A DNA stretch of 64,000 nucleotides from positions 1-64,000 of the forward strand of contig JBILRW010000005.1 of NCBI GenBank assembly GCA_044372405.1. The letters are read 5' to 3'. The notes below the pieces were generated by a model that saw only the letters and a list, made by a program, of their open reading frames with translations, did no database searches and had not been told where the DNA came from. Made by a program: the position numbers and the translations under genes. Source of the DNA: CANGYM01 sp044372405. GTDB taxonomy: Bacteria > Pseudomonadota > Alphaproteobacteria > JAJTHO01 > CANGYM01. This document shows, in pieces, positions 62,024-64,000 of the stretch; the stretch's first letter is position 1; the number at the start of each line of letters is the position of its first letter.

Positions 62024-63007
62024 TCAAGATCCCGCCTCTCTGGGCATCCCCTGATCCCGCATGGCCGTATAAAGGGCGTAAGGCTTGCCTTCTTTCAGGG
62101 CTTGCCAAACTAAGTGACACCCCTCCGTTAAGGTCGAAACCCGCCCCACAATCATCAGCGCCGCGGCGGCATTAACGGTAACGCTTTGGCTATAGGCCTG
62201 ATCCATAGCCTCAGCCCGCAACACAGACAATAGGGCCTGGGCATTGTCCTCGGGGGATCCCCCCCGCAACCCTGATGGGTCGGCAGGGGTAAAGGGGAAA
62301 TTTTGGGGATTCAGTGTGCGCTTGAGGATCCCCATCTCTGAAATGTCAATAATGTCCGTTGCATGATGCAGGGCGATATCGTCGGATCCATCATGACCGT
62401 GCACCACCCAGGCCCGCCGTGTCCCCCGTTTTTGCAACAGGGCCGCCGTTTCCGGCAACCAATCCGCCCTGGCCACCCCCAGCAGTTGATACCCGGGCCG
62501 CGTGGGATTGGACAGTGGGCCCAAACGGTTAAAAACGGTGGGGACACCCAGGGCTTTTCGGGCCTGTCCCAGGTGTTTCAGGGCCGGATGAACCATAGGG
62601 GCGAAAACAAACGCCAGGCCATACTTTTCGTAAGATGCTGCTAACGACGCTACATCCTGGGGAAAGAACAGCCCCAGGCAATCCCAAACGTCCGCCGATC
62701 CCGATTTTGATGTGGCACTGCGGTTGCCATGTTTACTGACAGAAACGCCCAGGGACGCAAGGACAAAGGCCACAGCCGTGGAAATATTCCGCTTATGCAG
62801 TCCACTGCCCCCTGTGCCGCAGACATCGATGGCATGAGGAAAAGAGGGGCACGGCAAAGCATACCGCAGCATTACATCCAAAAAACAGGACTGTGTTGCC
62901 AGAGGCGCGTTTTGGGTGTCTTTTAAAAAAGCCTCATAAGCCAAGATATCCTGAGATTCTGAGGCACAAAGATCCTGAAAACGCTGACAAAGGGATTTTT
63001 CAGGCAT
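62024..63007 (-). CDS. trpD: Anthranilate phosphoribosyltransferase
   Basis: TrpD transfers phosphoribose to anthranilate in tryptophan synthesis. The 327-residue enzyme has the PRPP-binding DVCGTGGSGLHKRNISTA, VSKHGNRSATSKSGSADV, and the anthranilate-binding region with HPALKHLGQARKALGVPT and FNRLGPLSNPTRP. trpG and trpC, which often flank it, are absent. Confidence 0.95.
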   Translation of the reverse strand: MPEKSLCQRFQDLCASESQDILAYEAFLKDTQNAPLATQSCFLDVMLRYALPCPSFPHAIDVCGTGGSGLHKRNISTAVAFVLASLGVSVSKHGNRSATSKSGSADVWDCLGLFFPQDVASLAASYEKYGLAFVFAPMVHPALKHLGQARKALGVPTVFNRLGPLSNPTRPGYQLLGVARADWLPETAALLQKRGTRRAWVVHGHDGSDDIALHHATDIIDISEMGILKRTLNPQNFPFTPADPSGLRGGSPEDNAQALLSVLRAEAMDQAYSQSVTVNAAAALMIVGRVSTLTEGCHLVWQALKEGKPYALYTAMRDQGMPREAGS

Positions 63008-63029
63008 GCGTGCATTCCAAAAAACAACA

Positions 63030-63105
63030 TGGTGGGCCCGGAGGGATTCGAACCCCCGACAACGCCGTTATGAGCGGCGCGTTCTAACCGCTGAACTACA
63101 GGCCC
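63030..63105 (-). tRNA. tRNA-Ile2 (CAU, lysidine type)
   Basis: A 76-base cloverleaf with encoded CCA. Acceptor GGGCCTG pairs with CGGGCCC, the D arm is TAGTTCAGCGGTTAGAA, the loop CTCATAA holds anticodon CAT, and the T arm has GGTTCGAAT. The GGGCCTGTAG start and CGCTCATAACGG arm are those of alphaproteobacterial tRNA-Ile with CAU, read as AUA after TilS modification, and not of the methionine tRNAs. Confidence 0.85.
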
Positions 63106-63123
63106 GAAAGAGGAGGAAAGAAC

Positions 63124-63789
63124 CTACGCCGCTTCCTCGTCAAGATGATTTTCCAGGCTTTTTTGTTTTTCCACAATGTCTTTAAAGTAGGCAACAGCGG
63201 CATCATAATTGGCCTGGGCAAAATCCCAGTTCACCAAGTTGTTCAAGAAAACATCCACAAAATCGGCCCGACGGTTGCGGTAATCCACATAATACGCATG
63301 TTCCCAGACATCACAGGTGAGTAACAAGCGCGACCCAACCAACAGCGGCGTTTCTGCATTGGATGTTTTGGTGATGGCCAGTCCATCAAAGTTATGACAC
63401 AGCCACACCCAACCACTGCCGAACTGGGCCAGGGCCGCTTCTTTAAAGGCCGCCTTAAACGCATCAAAGCTGCCAAATTTTTCATCCAGGGCAGCGCGCA
63501 GGGTTCCGGTAGGCTCTCCGCCGCCCCCAGGTTTTAGGCTGTTCCAGAAAAAATCATGATTGAAAACCTGGGCGGCGTTGTTAAAAACAACGTGATCCCC
63601 GGCACCAAAGGATGTTTCAACGATGTCTTCTAAGGATTGGCCTTCGTACTTTGTTCCGGGAACCAGGGTGTTTAGCTTGTCCACATAGGCTTTGTGGTGT
63701 TTCCCGTGGTGAATTTCCAGAGTCTCCTTGGATAAATGAGGGGCCAAGGCATCCAGGGCGTAAGGTAAAGGCATAAGAGTCAACGACAT
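63124..63789 (-). CDS. sodB: Superoxide dismutase (Fe/Mn)
   Basis: The enzyme converts superoxide to hydrogen peroxide and oxygen. The protein has MPLPYALDALAPHLSKETLE, the metal ligands His in EIHHGKHHKAYV, His in VFNHDFFWNSL, and the final Asp and His in LTCDVWEHAYYVDYRNRR. The pattern and the GSGWVWL stretch suggest the iron form. Start taken at 63789 (MSLTLMPLPYAL); another ATG five residues in is closer to the usual family start. Confidence 0.94.
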   Translation of the reverse strand: MSLTLMPLPYALDALAPHLSKETLEIHHGKHHKAYVDKLNTLVPGTKYEGQSLEDIVETSFGAGDHVVFNNAAQVFNHDFFWNSLKPGGGGEPTGTLRAALDEKFGSFDAFKAAFKEAALAQFGSGWVWLCHNFDGLAITKTSNAETPLLVGSRLLLTCDVWEHAYYVDYRNRRADFVDVFLNNLVNWDFAQANYDAAVAYFKDIVEKQKSLENHLDEEAA

Positions 63790-63947
63790 AAAAATCCCTA
63801 ACATAAAAAGATAAAACGACAGGTACTATAGGGGGGGTTGAGACGAAACGCAATGTTCTTGACATGTTCTTGCGAAAATGGTTTTTAAATCTTTGCCTCA
63901 CTCTCTGAACGGGGTACACTCTTTGGCAGAATCTCGAGCCAAGGTCC

Positions 63948-64000
63948 ATGTCCCTCTCCAAAGACGACACCCGCTATCTCTGGCACCCGTTTACGCAGCA
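63948..64000 (+). CDS. bioA: Adenosylmethionine-8-amino-7-oxononanoate aminotransferase, 5' end
   Basis: Only 17 full codons lie in the window: MSLSKDDTRYLWHPFTQ. The YLWHPFTQ motif is the hallmark start of BioA, a PLP enzyme of biotin synthesis. The frame is open to the window edge. Confidence 0.75.
   Translation, partial: MSLSKDDTRYLWHPFTQ

Overview
The window looks like chromosome of a free-living or only mildly reduced Gram-negative alphaproteobacterium. Support comes from gene content rather than any marker search: a YkgO-type L36 after rpsO-pnp, a DksA with only half of the zinc-finger cysteines, the coiled-coil gene plus zapA pair, a DUF4167 gene, COQ7-type ubiquinone hydroxylase, hslVU, an NfuA-like NifU protein, LpxL-type acyltransferase and AsmA. 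Intact biosynthetic genes (metE, aroB, class II DAHP synthase, trpD, dapA, pyrC, bioA) argue against an extreme obligate symbiont. Order or family cannot be fixed from sequence reading alone.

Layout. 1-73 is a poly-C tract. 152-3538 is a large fused flavin/iron-sulfur oxidoreductase. 3.7-4.2 kb is a scar: a 292-bp IS630-type miniature element flanked by TA, then a truncated membrane-protein gene next to pyrC. 5.4-9.1 kb (minus) is rpsO-pnp-rpmJ and rpoZ-coq7. 9.3-15.0 kb carries metE with a possible leader, trmB, aroG (class II) and a metC-like gene. 15.0-19.1 kb (minus) is a metal-uptake cassette (DUF2946, TonB receptor, PepSY membrane protein) abutting a broken DJ-1/PfpI gene. 19.3-22.6 kb holds three poorly known genes and a CorC/HlyC-type membrane protein. 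22.5-43.6 kb is mostly housekeeping: asmA, pta, bolA, ruvB, tRNA-Phe, ftsY, suhB, infC, gatCA, ruvX, pyruvate dehydrogenase E2, a beta-barrel protein, rluB-like, dksA, dut, lpxL-like, gamma-carbonic anhydrase, zapA, tkt, and gcvT-gcvH-gcvPA behind a tandem glycine riboswitch. 43.7-57.7 kb continues with an exported GESH-motif protein, a nitroreductase, nfuA, prmC, DUF4167, trpS, phoU, aroB, rnpA, gor, hslVU, smpB, dapA and a soluble lytic transglycosylase. 57.7-59.8 kb is an AT-rich island with an antitoxin-like remnant and a DUF262-HEPN gene pair. 59.8-64 kb holds groESL, trpD, tRNA-Ile(CAU), sodB and the start of bioA.

How genes work together: metE plus the metC-like gene cover late methionine synthesis; aroG(II), aroB and trpD belong to aromatic synthesis; hslVU, groESL and smpB to protein quality control; gcvT/H/PA form most of the glycine cleavage system, but gcvPB is absent here. 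The best candidate for a less-described system is the DUF262-HEPN pair, which has the look of a transferred RNA-targeting defence or toxin module. Other unusual points are a palindromic repeat pair that supplies coding sequence to both the end of bolA and the start of ruvB, a trmB reading frame that runs about 130 nt antisense into aroG, and an exported protein with a Tiki/EreA-like GESH motif.
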